The translations under genes were made by a program, and so were the position numbers. A model generated the notes under the pieces. The model was not told the DNA's origin and did not search any database. It was given only the letters and a program-made list of their open reading frames with translations. A DNA stretch of 29,960 nucleotides from a virus: IMG/VR virus record IMGVR_UViG_3300028025_002556, positions 1 to 29,960 of that record; one strand, written 5' to 3'. This document shows positions 29,712 to 29,960 of the stretch, one piece after another. How positions within the stretch are numbered: the stretch's first letter is position 1; every line of letters begins with the position of its first letter.

Positions 29712-29785
29712 GGGGTGTTAGCTTAGTTGGTTAAAGCCCTGAACTCATAATTCAGTAATCGTTGGTTCAAGTCCAACACACCCTA
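29712..29785 (+). tRNA. tRNA with CAT anticodon (elongator Met or Ile2)
   Basis: Acceptor GGGGTGT (29712-29718) pairs ACACCCT (29778-29784), with a G-T first pair. D-stem GCTT/AAGC, anticodon stem CTGAA/TTCAG with loop CTCATAA, T-arm GTTGG-TTCAAGT-CCAAC. It lacks initiator features. CAT is read as Met, or as Ile (ATA codons) if the C is lysidine modified; the T-loop is as in many Ile2 tRNAs, but the decision is open. Confidence 0.88.
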
Positions 29786-29796
29786 CGTTAATGTAG

Positions 29797-29802
29797 TATA
29801 AT
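29797..29802 (+). promoter_or_regulatory. -10 box before tRNA-Thr
   Basis: TATAAT lies 11 bases before tRNA-Thr. No acceptable -35 is present, so it may be a weak promoter or chance AT-rich sequence. Confidence 0.3.
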
Positions 29803-29812
29803 TTAATAAAAT

Positions 29813-29884
29813 GCCTCTTTAGCTCAGTGGTAGAGCACTCGCCTTGTAAGCGAGCGGTCTTCAGTTCGAATCTGAAAAGGGGCT
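29813..29884 (+). tRNA. trnT: tRNA-Thr (anticodon TGT)
   Basis: Acceptor GCCTCTT (29813-29819) pairs AAGGGGC (29877-29883), D-stem GCTC/GAGC, anticodon stem CTCGC/GCGAG with loop CTTGTAA, T-arm TTCAG-TTCGAAT-CTGAA. Reads ACA and related codons, frequent in the tail genes. Confidence 0.93.
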
Positions 29885-29960
29885 CTAGGTGGCAGGAAGT
29901 CGTCCTTAGTGATGGTTGATAGTTACAGTTACGAGTCCAGAGAGACACGTTTGCCAGTGT

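Noticed and set aside
29885-29960. Another tRNA or RNA gene at the right edge
   Set aside because: TGGCA/TGCCA can pair and some T-loop-like words exist, but no complete cloverleaf can be drawn and the window ends.

Overview
The window is a continuous stretch of a low-GC tailed-phage genome (Caudoviricetes). Every gene I can support lies on the + strand. Most genes overlap by 1-50 bases through TAATG, ATGA or GTGA junctions. It carries terminase subunits, tail or fibre proteins, a phage replisome, recombination nucleases, lysis enzymes and tRNA genes, but no integrase, repressor or rRNA. An actinobacterial host is suggested (inference) by three things: a small C-x2-C...C-x2-H protein of an actinobacterial type (24663), an exported lysozyme-like protein of actinobacterial style (29163), and several starts placed about 6 bases after a -10 box, as leaderless actinobacterial genes are. 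Low GC with this content would fit a freshwater or other streamlined actinobacterium. The set of phage DnaE, RecA, sugar-modifying enzymes and tRNAs resembles large actinobacterial myophages, but this is from memory and not a search.

Layout. 1-5527: tail or baseplate proteins (a truncated large virion protein, a small partner, a fibronectin-III tail protein, a coiled-coil protein, a fibre-tip protein). 5505-5996: an HNH homing-type endonuclease. 6009-8338: a metallophosphoesterase and small proteins leading into replication. 8325-14805: DnaB-type helicase, a small leaderless gene, DnaG-type primase, zinc-site ssDNA-binding protein and a DnaE-type polymerase with a complete PHP metal site. 14802-18903: MazG-like pyrophosphatase, RecA, zinc ribbon, Hjc-like nuclease, an unknown protein, a Cas4/RecB-like Fe-S nuclease, a zinc-finger protein, RuvC-like resolvase and an HTH protein. 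18888-20603: glycosyltransferase, DUF3310-like protein, FmdB-like zinc ribbon and an unknown protein. 20603-24275: small and large terminase, two downstream proteins and an endonuclease VII-like resolvase. 24299-24961: tRNA cluster (Tyr, an aberrant tRNA-like element, Asn, Arg) with one small zinc protein inside it. 24981-29666: FkbM methyltransferase, exported unknown protein, M23 peptidase, strong terminator, a run of small early-type genes, a DUF6065-like protein and an exported lysozyme-like enzyme. 29672-29884: a structured hairpin and two more tRNAs (CAT and Thr).

How it works together. Replication and recombination genes form one long co-oriented block in which the ssb and dnaE genes have their own sigma70-like promoters. 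Six promoters with TTGACA-like -35 boxes and 17-18 base spacers can be read, plus several extended or short-leader -10 boxes. The tRNA-Arg(UCU) matches the AGA/AGG arginine codons that dominate most genes, whereas ssb uses CGT/CGC. The most unusual items are the aberrant tRNA with a lengthened anticodon arm, the 31-base palindrome wrapped around the dnaE -10 box, the repeated short-leader starts, the three different Holliday-junction nuclease families in one phage, and the intact nine-residue PHP site of the polymerase.
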